NCBI RefSeq assembly: GCF_001486505.1
Contig: NZ_LN909065.1
Span: 1,240,001 to 1,304,000, forward strand
Origin: Paenibacillus rubinfantis
GTDB lineage: Bacteria; Bacillota; Bacilli; Paenibacillales; Paenibacillaceae
Reading direction: 5' to 3'
Length of the DNA stretch: 64,000 nt
Numbering within the stretch: the stretch's first letter is position 1; the number at the start of each line of letters is the position of its first letter. Of the stretch, positions 27,055 through 35,123 are shown piece after piece. The notes under the pieces are model-generated. The model worked only from the letters and a program-made list of their open reading frames with translations. It searched no databases and had not been told where the DNA came from. The position numbers and the translations under genes are program-made.

Positions 27055-28389
27055 TTACTTCTTTTTCCGCATCATATCAAAATAGGAAACCGGCCGATCC
27101 ACTTTCATTTGGATCCGTTGGAGCGGGTGACGGGCTGCGTCTAGTTCATTGCCGTCCTCGTCATAAATGGTTCCCACCGTCTGCTTAAAGAACGTTCCCC
27201 CAGGGCCGAAAAACTCCACTTCCTGACCGGGTTTAAAATGGTTCCGCTGCTGGATCGTCGCCATCCCGGTCGCTTCGTCGTAACCCATGACCAATCCGGC
27301 AAAATCGTAGGGAGCTGCTTTTTCCTCCGGCTCGTAGATATGATCCTCATGATCTGGCGTATCGTAGAAAAATCCGGTGTTCAACGGCCGGTTCGCCGCC
27401 TTATTGATTTCATCGATCCACTCCGGCTTCAGGACGTAATTTTCCGGATCCGCCATGTAGGCGTCGATCGCTTGCCGATACACGTTTACCACCGTCGCCA
27501 CATAATGGATCGATTTCATGCGTCCTTCAATTTTGAAGCTGTCCACACCAGCATCGATCAAATCGGGAACATGCCCGATCATGCATAAATCCTTCGATCC
27601 CATTGTAAACGCATTATCGTCTTCCTCAAACATCGGCAACTGCGTTACGCCAAGGCGGAACTTCTCCAGCACCTTGTTTTCGCGAGCTTCTTCCTCGGAG
27701 ATCCATTCGCCTTCCGCGCGTGCGTCCGTGAACAGGTCATATTTCCAGCGGCAGGATTGGCAACAGCCTCCTCGGTTGGAGTCGCGGTCGGTGAAATGGT
27801 TAGACAACACGCATCGTCCCGAAAAAGAGGAGCACATCGCACCATGAATAAACGCCTCAATCTCGATGTCCACGTGGCGTTTGATTTCTTCGATTTCCTC
27901 TAGGCTGGTCTCTCGTCCCAGAACAACCCGCGGCAAGCCTTGGTCCTTCCAAAATTCAACGGCCTGCCAGTTGACGGTCGATTGTTGGGTGCTCAGGTGA
28001 ACCTCCAGCTCCGGGACAACCCGTTGGGCTGTTTCAATGATGACCGGATCGGCCACAATGATCGCCGCGATGCCTACCTCGTACAAATTACGCAAATATT
28101 CCTCGATGCCCTCCAGATCCTCGTTGTGGGCATAAATATTTGTGGCTACGAACACCTTCGCGCCATATTTTTTGGCAAACTCCACGCCTTCCCGCATTTC
28201 TTCAAAACTGAAATTATCTGCATTGGAACGAAGGCCGTAATGTTGTCCCCCGATATATACGGCATCGGCGCCGTAATGGACGGCGAATTTCAGCTTCTCG
28301 AGATTCCCCGCCGGGGCAAGCAGCTCGGGCTTCGCCAGCCGATAACGTTTTCCCGCATATTTCGGAATATGCTTTTCCGCAGTTTGCAT
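27055..28389 (-). CDS. trhP2: U32 family tRNA hydroxylation protein (YrrO type)
   Basis: A 444-residue peptidase-U32-family protein matching YrrO. In B. subtilis the YrrN/YrrO pair, renamed TrhP1/TrhP2, forms 5-hydroxyuridine at the tRNA wobble position from prephenate. The N-terminal part has KPELLAPAGNLEKLKFAVHYGADAVY split into conserved blocks. The U32 signature region with cysteines is CSSFSGRCVLSNHFT and GGCCQSC near residues 190-220. The C-terminal beta-barrel extension after residue 350 distinguishes it from the shorter partner. It lies 49 bp after trhP1. GAGAGGTG precedes the ATG. Confidence 0.9.
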   Translation of the reverse strand: MQTAEKHIPKYAGKRYRLAKPELLAPAGNLEKLKFAVHYGADAVYIGGQHYGLRSNADNFSFEEMREGVEFAKKYGAKVFVATNIYAHNEDLEGIEEYLRNLYEVGIAAIIVADPVIIETAQRVVPELEVHLSTQQSTVNWQAVEFWKDQGLPRVVLGRETSLEEIEEIKRHVDIEIEAFIHGAMCSSFSGRCVLSNHFTDRDSNRGGCCQSCRWKYDLFTDARAEGEWISEEEARENKVLEKFRLGVTQLPMFEEDDNAFTMGSKDLCMIGHVPDLIDAGVDSFKIEGRMKSIHYVATVVNVYRQAIDAYMADPENYVLKPEWIDEINKAANRPLNTGFFYDTPDHEDHIYEPEEKAAPYDFAGLVMGYDEATGMATIQQRNHFKPGQEVEFFGPGGTFFKQTVGTIYDEDGNELDAARHPLQRIQMKVDRPVSYFDMMRKKK

Positions 28390-28438
28390 CTTCGTTCACC
28401 TCTCAACATTTTGTTAGTTTTCAGCACTAGACTTCCTC

Positions 28439-29374
28439 TTAATAGACTTGTTCTTTGTAGAAGAAGCCGAAGGTAAGCTCCCGCTCCGGGTCCTGCACCT
28501 CGCGAATCGCCTCGATCCAGCGCTCATCCAGCTCATACCCTTCGGGATCGCGGAAATAGGCTTCAATCGCCTGACGGTAGGAGGAAATCACGATTTCGTT
28601 ATAGGCCGGCGGCTTTAACAACGTCTCGATTTTGAAGCTGTCCAGCCCCGAAGCCATCAGCACGTGCAAATCCTCCAAAATGCAGATGTCATCCGAGCTC
28701 ATGATATGCGTCCCGTTGGCATCCTCATAAATCGGGAATTTCTCGTCCGGCCTTTCCGCCTCGACAAGGAATAAACCGCGCTTCAAGCTCAGATCGCTGC
28801 CGGGATCAACCGGTCGACCTTGATGCGTCATATAACTCTGCACCAAACGGCGTTTCGAGTGATAAATATTCGTCATCCCGTGCACCTGAACCTCTGCTTC
28901 GATGTTCAGCGAAGCGGGCATCGCGGTGATCTCGTCCATGTTCAGCTCACGCGCCAGAACCACGCGGGATGCGCCTTTCGTTCCCCAATAATTGGCCGTG
29001 GCATAGTTGGTGGAGGTCATCTCAGCATTCCAATGCAGCTTCAGCTGAGGAGCAACCTTTCGCACCGTTTGAAGCACAGCCGGGTCGCCGAATTCAACGG
29101 CGTCTACGCCGCAGTCCGCTAGCTTCTTCACGTAATCGGGTAAACTCTCCAACATGTCGTTGGTCATCAGGTTGTTCAGGCTAACGTAAATTTTAGCTCC
29201 ACTTTCGCGCGCCACCTGAACCGCTTCGCCGATGTCCTGGGGCGTCATGTCGCCAGGAAGACGCATGCCATACTGCGCTTCACCGATCAGCGCCGCGTCA
29301 GCCCCCGCTGCAAAATATCGCTTCAGCTCTTCCAGCGAACCGGCAGTGACCAACAATTCCGGTTTTTTGCTCAT
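28439..29374 (-). CDS. trhP1: U32 family tRNA hydroxylation protein (YrrN type)
   Basis: A 311-residue U32-family protein matching YrrN, the short partner of YrrO. It shares PELLVTAGSLEELKRYFAAGADAALIG-type N-terminal blocks with its neighbour but lacks the C-terminal barrel. The usual four-cysteine cluster is not evident, which fits the YrrN branch. The function, tRNA 5-hydroxyuridine formation with TrhP2, is inferred from the conserved gene pair. AAAGGTGG precedes the ATG. In B. subtilis the methyltransferase gene yrrM (trmR) lies between mltG and this gene; here only about 100 bp separate them. Confidence 0.88.
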   Translation of the reverse strand: MSKKPELLVTAGSLEELKRYFAAGADAALIGEAQYGMRLPGDMTPQDIGEAVQVARESGAKIYVSLNNLMTNDMLESLPDYVKKLADCGVDAVEFGDPAVLQTVRKVAPQLKLHWNAEMTSTNYATANYWGTKGASRVVLARELNMDEITAMPASLNIEAEVQVHGMTNIYHSKRRLVQSYMTHQGRPVDPGSDLSLKRGLFLVEAERPDEKFPIYEDANGTHIMSSDDICILEDLHVLMASGLDSFKIETLLKPPAYNEIVISSYRQAIEAYFRDPEGYELDERWIEAIREVQDPERELTFGFFYKEQVY

Positions 29375-29395
29375 CTGTTACTACCACCTTTAAGA

Positions 29396-29469
29396 GGTTG
29401 TTCAAAAGCTCATCCTTAGCTCACGAGGCAAGTCATGAAGTAATACTCGGCATCGAATCTTGAACAACC
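29396..29469. repeat. 74-bp element bounded by 10-bp perfect inverted repeats
   Basis: GGTTGTTCAA at 29396-29405 and TTGAACAACC at 29460-29469 are perfect complements. The 54 bases between contain no gene. There is no T-run after either arm, so it is not a standard terminator. It fills the gap between mltG and trhP1. Confidence 0.7.
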
Positions 29470-29475
29470 GCATCA

Positions 29476-30531
29476 TTATTTATTGGCCATGGCCTTGCTA
29501 GTCTCGATGTTCTTCAAATGCTCTTTATAAGTTTTAGCAAACAAGTGCTCCCCGCTGCCATCCTTCTTCGTCACGTAAAAAAGATACTCCGAAGCCTTTG
29601 GCGCCAGCGCTGCCTCGATGGATTTGAGGCTTGGCGCGGCGATCGGTCCCGGCGGAAGCCCTTCATACAGATAGGTATTGTAGGGGCTGTCCACGCTTCT
29701 TAAATCTGAATTCAGCAGACGCTCCTTCGGTTTATCTAGCACATACTGCACCGTAGCGTCGATTTCCAGCTTCATGCCGTCCTTCAAGCGATTATAAATA
29801 ACCCCGGCCACCATCGGCCGTTCGGCATCCACAACCACTTCCCGCTCCACCAGCGAAGCAACCGTCATCAACTCGCTTAAGGTGAGGCCGCGAGCCTGCA
29901 GCTTTTGCTCGAAATCAGGAATGCCGGCAATCCGCGCTCCCGTCTCCTGCAGCATGCGGGCGATGATATCCCGTTCCGTGCTGCCTTTTTTCAGCTCATA
30001 GGTTTCCGGGAACAAATACCCTTCCAGCCGATATGTCAATTGCGCATCCGCCGGGATTTGGGTCAACAGCTCGTTGTCCAAACCGGAGGCATCCTTCGCC
30101 AGCTGCAAAAATACCTCTTTGTCGGCTAAACCTTCCTCAGCCAGTTTATCCGCCATCTGCTTTACGCTAAAGCCTTCCGGAATCGTAAACCGGATCATTT
30201 CCGCCTTAACAACGTCGCCGCTGTTCAGCTTAGCGATGATTTCATCGTACGTTACACCCGGTTTCATTTCGTAAACTCCGGCCTGAAACCGGCTGCCTTC
30301 CGACTTCCATTTTAAATACGAAACGAATAAAAAGGAATTTTTAATTAGTCCCTCGTTTTCCAGTAACTCCGCGATTCCCGCAGTTCCCGTTCCCGATTCG
30401 ATCGTGAACTTGACCGGCTGCTCCTTCGCTTCGACAGGCGACATGCCTGTGTAAACATAAATCCCGGCCGCTCCCACCCCGATGATCACCAGCAGCAGCA
30501 GGACGGACAGCCATTTCAGCGCTTTCTTCAA
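29476..30531 (-). CDS. mltG: Endolytic murein transglycosylase MltG
   Basis: MltG, 351 residues, a YceG-fold membrane enzyme that cleaves nascent glycan strands and limits their length. The N-terminal anchor is ALKWLSVLLLLVIIGVGAAGIYVY. A LysM-like region follows. The catalytic glutamate lies in ASLVEREV near residue 215, with conserved PYNTYLYEGLPPGPI near residue 290. I place the start at the TTG at 30531 because AAAGGGGG lies about nine bases upstream; the ATG eight codons earlier lacks a site. Equivalent to yrrL in B. subtilis. Confidence 0.93.
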   Translation of the reverse strand: MKKALKWLSVLLLLVIIGVGAAGIYVYTGMSPVEAKEQPVKFTIESGTGTAGIAELLENEGLIKNSFLFVSYLKWKSEGSRFQAGVYEMKPGVTYDEIIAKLNSGDVVKAEMIRFTIPEGFSVKQMADKLAEEGLADKEVFLQLAKDASGLDNELLTQIPADAQLTYRLEGYLFPETYELKKGSTERDIIARMLQETGARIAGIPDFEQKLQARGLTLSELMTVASLVEREVVVDAERPMVAGVIYNRLKDGMKLEIDATVQYVLDKPKERLLNSDLRSVDSPYNTYLYEGLPPGPIAAPSLKSIEAALAPKASEYLFYVTKKDGSGEHLFAKTYKEHLKNIETSKAMANK

Positions 30532-30553
30532 ACGACATCCCCCTTTAACAGCC

Positions 30554-30584
30554 AAAAAGAGCGGAAATTTCCCGCTCTTCCCGG
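30554..30584 (-). terminator. Terminator between the DUF1292 genes and mltG
   Basis: Minus-strand hairpin AGAGCGGG / TTCCGCTCT followed by TTTTTGG. It may end or attenuate the alaS-ireB-ruvX-DUF1292 transcript before mltG. Confidence 0.65.
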
Positions 30585-30617
30585 ACTGATCTATCGTGCT
30601 TCTGCAACGCCTTCCCG

Positions 30618-30917
30618 TTACTCCGGAAAGGTCAATTCGTCATAAAGCTCGGATACGTTCTCCCATTCCTCGTCGTCATCGATCGTCACCAGCTCCAACT
30701 CGTCCCCGGTCGTTACAATCTTAAAAATCTCCGGTTCCTCATCCTTGGAGGCGTCCTCCGGCAACAGTACCGCGTAGGCCGCACCGGCGATGTCAAACTC
30801 CTGAACAACTTGGTAGTAGGAGGTTTTGCCCGATTCGTCCTCCAGCTCTACGATCGGGCCGAAAGCGTCGCGAACCCGCGACGTCAGGACCGCTTGGTCT
30901 GCCGTAAAATCAGTCAT
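30618..30917 (-). CDS. DUF1292 protein, second copy
   Basis: A 99-residue acidic protein of the DUF1292 family (YrzB type), function unknown. It contains VELEDESGKTSYYQVV, AAYAVLLPEDASKDEEPEI and the ending DDDEEWENVSELYDELTF. The ATG at 30917 has GGAG nine bases upstream; two nearer ATGs are alternatives. It overlaps the preceding DUF1292 gene by 8 bp and is clearly its paralogue, sharing the alternating beta-strand and acidic-loop pattern. B. subtilis has a single yrzB at this place. Confidence 0.83.
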   Translation of the reverse strand: MTDFTADQAVLTSRVRDAFGPIVELEDESGKTSYYQVVQEFDIAGAAYAVLLPEDASKDEEPEIFKIVTTGDELELVTIDDDEEWENVSELYDELTFPE

Positions 30918-31227
30918 TGCCATCTTCTCCATCAAACTCGTCGACGAGTGTATTAAACGTCTCCTCGACGATTTCCCATTCTTCGTCGCTTTCGATCGTG
31001 TACAGCTTCAGGTCATCGCCGTCTTCCTCGTAACGGAACGCGTATACCTCTTCGCTCTCTTCATCTTCATTCCCTGCGGAATCCAAAGGAACGACCATCA
31101 TATACTTGGCGTCCGAACCGTCGACTTCGAATTTCATAATCACTTCGAACTCTTCTTCATTGCCCTCTTCATCGGGGATATAAATAATTTCCGGTTCTTC
31201 TTCATTTCCGATACGATCTTTAGACAT
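30910..31227 (-). CDS. DUF1292 protein, first copy (YrzB-like)
   Basis: A 105-residue, very acidic DUF1292 protein of unknown function. It has the family core EEFEVIMKFEVDGSDAKYMMVVP, then an acidic loop, then VYAFRYEEDGDDLKLYTI and EEWEIVEETFNTLVDEF. GAGGGTGAT precedes the ATG. It lies 12 bp after ruvX and overlaps the second copy, in the conserved alaS-ireB-ruvX-yrzB-mltG order. The strict synteny with cell-wall and recombination genes is known across Firmicutes, but the reason is not. Confidence 0.87.
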   Translation of the reverse strand: MSKDRIGNEEEPEIIYIPDEEGNEEEFEVIMKFEVDGSDAKYMMVVPLDSAGNEDEESEEVYAFRYEEDGDDLKLYTIESDEEWEIVEETFNTLVDEFDGEDGND

Positions 31228-31239
31228 TCGCGATCACCC

Positions 31240-31656
31240 TCACTTTATACTCTTAGAGTCCAAATAATTTTGCAAAATCAAGCTGGCGGCCATCTTGTCG
31301 ACGACACCCTTGCGTTTCTTCCGACTTACATCCGCTTCCAGCAGCGTACGCTGCGCCGAGACGGTCGTCAGCCGTTCATCCCAGAGGTGCACGGGCAGAT
31401 CCAGCCTGCTCCGCAATTCCTCGGCAAACGCCATGCATATTTCTCCACGGGGACCAATCGTGCCGTTCATATTCTTCGGCAGACCGACGACGATCTCCTC
31501 CACCTCGTGCAACTTCACCAGTTCGGCGATGCGTTCAAACTCGCTGCCTTCCCTGCGTCGCTCGATGGTTTCAAGACCCTGGGCCGTCCAGCCCAGACTG
31601 TCGCTTACGGCCACTCCGATCCGCCGATCCCCGTAATCCAGACCCATAATTTTCAT
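31240..31656 (-). CDS. ruvX: Putative Holliday junction resolvase / pre-16S rRNA nuclease
   Basis: A 138-residue YqgF/RuvX protein with an RNase H-like fold. The conserved first strand GLDYGDRRIGVAVSD is at residues 4-18, IVVGLPKNMNG near residue 57, and LWDERLTTVSA near residue 95 supplies acidic residues. Homologues are assigned either to Holliday junction resolution or to 16S rRNA 5' maturation. AAAGGAG precedes the ATG. It sits between ireB and the DUF1292 genes. Confidence 0.93.
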   Translation of the reverse strand: MKIMGLDYGDRRIGVAVSDSLGWTAQGLETIERRREGSEFERIAELVKLHEVEEIVVGLPKNMNGTIGPRGEICMAFAEELRSRLDLPVHLWDERLTTVSAQRTLLEADVSRKKRKGVVDKMAASLILQNYLDSKSIK

Positions 31657-31712
31657 GTGTTGCTCCTTTAAACGCGTTCCGCAGCCTTCAGAACCAAGAA
31701 GGTTCCCCGTCT

Positions 31713-31973
31713 TTACCGGTGGCCTGCCATGTAGAAACGCACCAGCTCTTCGATCAGTTCGTCGCGCTCCTTCTTGCGGACTAAACTTCTCGCATTGTTA
31801 TGACGCGGTATATAGGCCGGATCTCCCGACAACAAATAACCGACGATTTGGTTAACCGGATTGTACTCTTTCTCCTGCAATGCCTGGTAAACCGTAAGAA
31901 GAATATCCTGCGCCGACGCTTCTAGTTCATCGCCTTTGACGTTAAATTTGACGGTTTTATCCATGGAGTCCAT
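31713..31973 (-). CDS. ireB: IreB family regulatory phosphoprotein (DUF965)
   Basis: An 86-residue protein matching YrzL/IreB. In Enterococcus, IreB is phosphorylated by the PASTA kinase IreK and affects cephalosporin resistance; a similar role here is inference. It shows the family pattern DKTVKFNVKG, ILLTVYQALQEKEYNPVNQIVGYLLSGDPAYI. The ATG at 31973 has GAGGTG upstream; the frame is open eight codons further, and a second ATG lies three codons in. It follows alaS in the conserved order. Confidence 0.9.
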   Translation of the reverse strand: MDSMDKTVKFNVKGDELEASAQDILLTVYQALQEKEYNPVNQIVGYLLSGDPAYIPRHNNARSLVRKKERDELIEELVRFYMAGHR

Positions 31974-32108
31974 GATGACACCTCGCTTCTTCGACATACG
32001 CCTTGATGATCGCAGCTATTTTCCTCTTAGCCTAATCATACTATACCATATCATGGGTTCCATAAGGAAATTTTCGGTGGATTCCCTCGTCAAAATCACC
32101 GCTTTTTC

Positions 32109-34733
32109 TTAGGCTTGAGAAGCAATCCATTCCGACGCTTTCTTCAAAGCTTCCTCCAGTTTGCTTGCATCCTTGCCTCCGGCTTGCGCCATATCCGGAC
32201 GGCCGCCGCCTCCGCCGCCGCAGACCGCAGCGACTTCCTTGACGAGTTTACCGGCATGCAGACCGCGAGCCACTTCCTCTTTCGGCACGACAACGACAAA
32301 ATTCACCTTGTCCTCGCTTGGCGCCCCCAGCACCAAAACGGCTTCCGGCAGCTTGACCTTCAGCTCGTCAGCCAGCGTGCGGAGCGCATCCATACTTCCG
32401 GCTTGCACGTGTGCGGCCAGCAGTTGGGTCTGCCCGACGCGAACCACCTGGCTCGTCAACTCGCCGGCTTCGATCACGCTGAGCTTGCTCTGCAGCGATT
32501 CGTTCTCGCGACCCAGCTCTTTTAATTGCTGGAACAACCCTTCGACCCGTTTCGGCACGTCGTTCACGTTGGATTTCAACAAGCCTGCCGCTTGCTTCAG
32601 CAGGTCCAGCTGACCATCCATGAACAGGTAAGCGCCGCGTCCGGTCACCGCTTCGATCCGGCGTACGCCGGAGCCGATGCCGCTTTCGCTGACGATTTTG
32701 AACAGGCCGATCTCGGCGGAGTTGTTGACGTGGCATCCGCCGCACAGCTCCAAGCTGTAATCGGCGATTTGGACGACGCGGACGATATCCCCGTATTTCT
32801 CGCCGAACAGCGCCATCGCCCCCATCGCCTTCGCTTCATCGATCGGTTTCAGCGAGGTCGTTACCGGCAGTGCATTCCAAATCTGCTCATTCACGCGGCG
32901 TTCGATTTCCACCAGCTCTTCCGGCGAAATGCTGCCAAGGTGGGAGAAGTCAAAGCGCAAGCGCTGCGGTTCAACCAGGGAGCCGGCTTGGTTAACATGG
33001 TCGCCAAGCGTCTCCTTCAACGCCTTATGCAGCAGATGGGTTGCGGTATGGTTCTTCACTGTATGACTGCGTTGTTCCCGGTCCACGGAAGCCGTGATTT
33101 CCGAACCTACCCGCAGTTCGCCGCTTTCCACCGTCACTTGATGGACATGCTGCCCGTGCGGGGCTTTAAACAAACCTTCCACGACCGCGCTGCCGGAGCC
33201 GCTGCGGAGCGTTCCCTGGTCGCTGACCTGACCGCCGCTTTCCGCGTAAAACGGCGTCGAGGCCAGAATAATTTGGCCCGATTGACCGGCGCCAAGCGTA
33301 TCCACAAAAGCGTCGTCAGCCACGATGGCCACGATGCTGGTAGTAACTTCAAGCTCATTATATCCAACGAATTCCGTTTTAGTCGTAAAATCAGCCAGAA
33401 CTCCGCCTTGCACCTTCATGCTTCCGCTTTCGTGACGGGCAGCCCGAGCACGTTCGCGCTGCTCCTCCATGGCGGCTTCAAAGCCTTCACGGTCAACGCC
33501 AAGCCCTTGCTCCGCTGCAAAATCCTCGGTCAAATCAAGCGGGAATCCGTATGTGTCATACAGCTTAAACGCATCTGCCCCGCTGATCAGCGTACGGCCG
33601 GCCGCTTTGGCTTCACCGCTGATGTCCGCCAGAATCGCCAAACCGTCGCTCAGCGTTTCATGGAAACGCTCCTCTTCCGCACGGATGACCTTCTCAATGA
33701 ATTCGCGTTTGGTCACGACGTCCGTATAGTAAGCTCCCATGATGTCCCCAACGGTCTCCACCAAGCCGAACATAAACGGTTTGTCCAAGCCAATCAGCTT
33801 GCCGTAACGCACCGCGCGGCGCAGCAGGCGGCGAATGACGTACCCCCGGCCTTCGTTGGACGGCAGCACGCCGTCGGCCACGGCAAATGTCACCGTGCGG
33901 ATATGGTCCGCAATGACCTTCAGCGCAACATCGCTGTCTTCGGCTGCTCCATAGGTAACCCCAGCCATCTGAGCTGTTTTTTGAATAATCGGCTGGAACA
34001 AATCCGTATCGAAGTTGGAGTTCACATCCTGCAAAATGGAAGCAAACCGCTCCAGACCGGCCCCGGTATCGATGTTCTTGTTCGGAAGCGGCGTGTAGCT
34101 GCCGTCCTTATTATGGTTAAATTGCGAGAATACGAGGTTCCAGACTTCCAGGAATCGTTCGTTCTCACCGCCCGGATAACATTCCGGATCGGACAGATCG
34201 CCGTAAGTTTCACCGCGGTCATAGAAAATTTCCGTACAAGGTCCGCACGGCCCTTCGCCGATGTCCCAGAAATTGTCCTCCAGCTTGATGATGCGCTCTG
34301 CCGGAAGGCCTACTTTTTCATTCCACAGTTTAAAAGCCTCTTCGTCCTCCGGATACACCGTAACCGACAGGCGCTCCGGATCAAAGCCGATCCACTTCTT
34401 GTCCGTCAGGAATTCCCAAGCCCAGGTGATCGCTTCTTCTTTAAAATAGTCCCCGATCGAGAAGTTGCCCAGCATTTCAAAAAACGTATGGTGCCGGCGC
34501 GTCTTGCCGACGTTTTCGATATCATTGGTGCGAATGCATTTCTGCGAGTTCGTCAGGCGCGGATTTTCCGGCTTGACCCGCCCGTCGAAGTAAGGTTTGA
34601 GCGGAGCCATACCTGCGTTGATCCACAGCAGAGACGGATCGTTATGCGGTACGAGCGAGGCGCTCGGTTCGATTTTGTGGCCTTTGCCAGCAAAGAACTC
34701 CAGCCATTTGGAACGAATTTCACTTGCTTTCAT
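32109..34733 (-). CDS. alaS: Alanyl-tRNA synthetase
   Basis: AlaRS, 874 residues, charges tRNA-Ala. The N-terminal class II catalytic domain has WLEFFAGKGH and the motif 2 region KCIRTNDIENVGKTRRHHTFFEMLGNF in blocks. The editing domain carries the zinc ligands HTATHLLHKAL near residue 565 and CGGCH near residue 665. The C-Ala tail has the glycine-rich GGGGGGRPDMAQAGG. The length is standard. A TAGGAGG ribosome site precedes the ATG. A T-box leader lies directly upstream. Confidence 0.97.
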   Translation of the reverse strand: MKASEIRSKWLEFFAGKGHKIEPSASLVPHNDPSLLWINAGMAPLKPYFDGRVKPENPRLTNSQKCIRTNDIENVGKTRRHHTFFEMLGNFSIGDYFKEEAITWAWEFLTDKKWIGFDPERLSVTVYPEDEEAFKLWNEKVGLPAERIIKLEDNFWDIGEGPCGPCTEIFYDRGETYGDLSDPECYPGGENERFLEVWNLVFSQFNHNKDGSYTPLPNKNIDTGAGLERFASILQDVNSNFDTDLFQPIIQKTAQMAGVTYGAAEDSDVALKVIADHIRTVTFAVADGVLPSNEGRGYVIRRLLRRAVRYGKLIGLDKPFMFGLVETVGDIMGAYYTDVVTKREFIEKVIRAEEERFHETLSDGLAILADISGEAKAAGRTLISGADAFKLYDTYGFPLDLTEDFAAEQGLGVDREGFEAAMEEQRERARAARHESGSMKVQGGVLADFTTKTEFVGYNELEVTTSIVAIVADDAFVDTLGAGQSGQIILASTPFYAESGGQVSDQGTLRSGSGSAVVEGLFKAPHGQHVHQVTVESGELRVGSEITASVDREQRSHTVKNHTATHLLHKALKETLGDHVNQAGSLVEPQRLRFDFSHLGSISPEELVEIERRVNEQIWNALPVTTSLKPIDEAKAMGAMALFGEKYGDIVRVVQIADYSLELCGGCHVNNSAEIGLFKIVSESGIGSGVRRIEAVTGRGAYLFMDGQLDLLKQAAGLLKSNVNDVPKRVEGLFQQLKELGRENESLQSKLSVIEAGELTSQVVRVGQTQLLAAHVQAGSMDALRTLADELKVKLPEAVLVLGAPSEDKVNFVVVVPKEEVARGLHAGKLVKEVAAVCGGGGGGRPDMAQAGGKDASKLEEALKKASEWIASQA

Positions 34734-34764
34734 CGAATTGACCTCCTAAATTATCCTCTAAAAA

Positions 34765-35045
34765 TAACAAAAACGCCCCTGAAAATCAGGGACGATTGAA
34801 TCGCGGTACCACCCTGGTTATCGCTCCCGATGCGGCTGGACTTTCGTCCGCCAGCGTCTGCAGCGATCGCCTCGTTGGTCCGGTAACGGGGACCTGCCGG
34901 TGAATTTATAGCTCACACTCCGAAATTAGCTTTCCGTCCGCACGAGATTTCAGGTTCTCTCAGCCGCTGCTTTTGGCCTCTCCTGCGGGACACCGCTTGC
35001 ACCGGAACCTGTCTCTGGCAAATCCGCTTACCGAACGTACTTGAT
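34765..35045 (-). promoter_or_regulatory. T-box riboswitch of alaS
   Basis: The minus strand holds AAGTA (35038-35042) and AGAGA at the 5' side. The near-universal T-box sequence AGGGTGGTACCGCG is at 34797-34814. A terminator hairpin CCCTG/CAGGG followed by GTTTTTG is at 34769-34790. A 7-bp helix (CAGGTTC with GAACCTG) forms the middle of stem I. The structure senses uncharged tRNA by codon-anticodon pairing and lets transcription continue into alaS. I could not fix the specifier codon with confidence; an alanine codon is expected. Confidence 0.92.
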
Positions 35046-35123
35046 TTCATCAACGTTTTTTTAGAATTTACACATAACATTTTAAGTATATAAGGCGCTT
35101 AACGCCGTGTCAATGCGGCTGAT

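Noticed and set aside
32526..34799. 757-codon open frame on the plus strand opposite alaS
   Set aside because: It is an antisense shadow of a clear alanyl-tRNA synthetase, has no ribosome site and reads through the T-box region. High GC and codon bias explain such long shadows.
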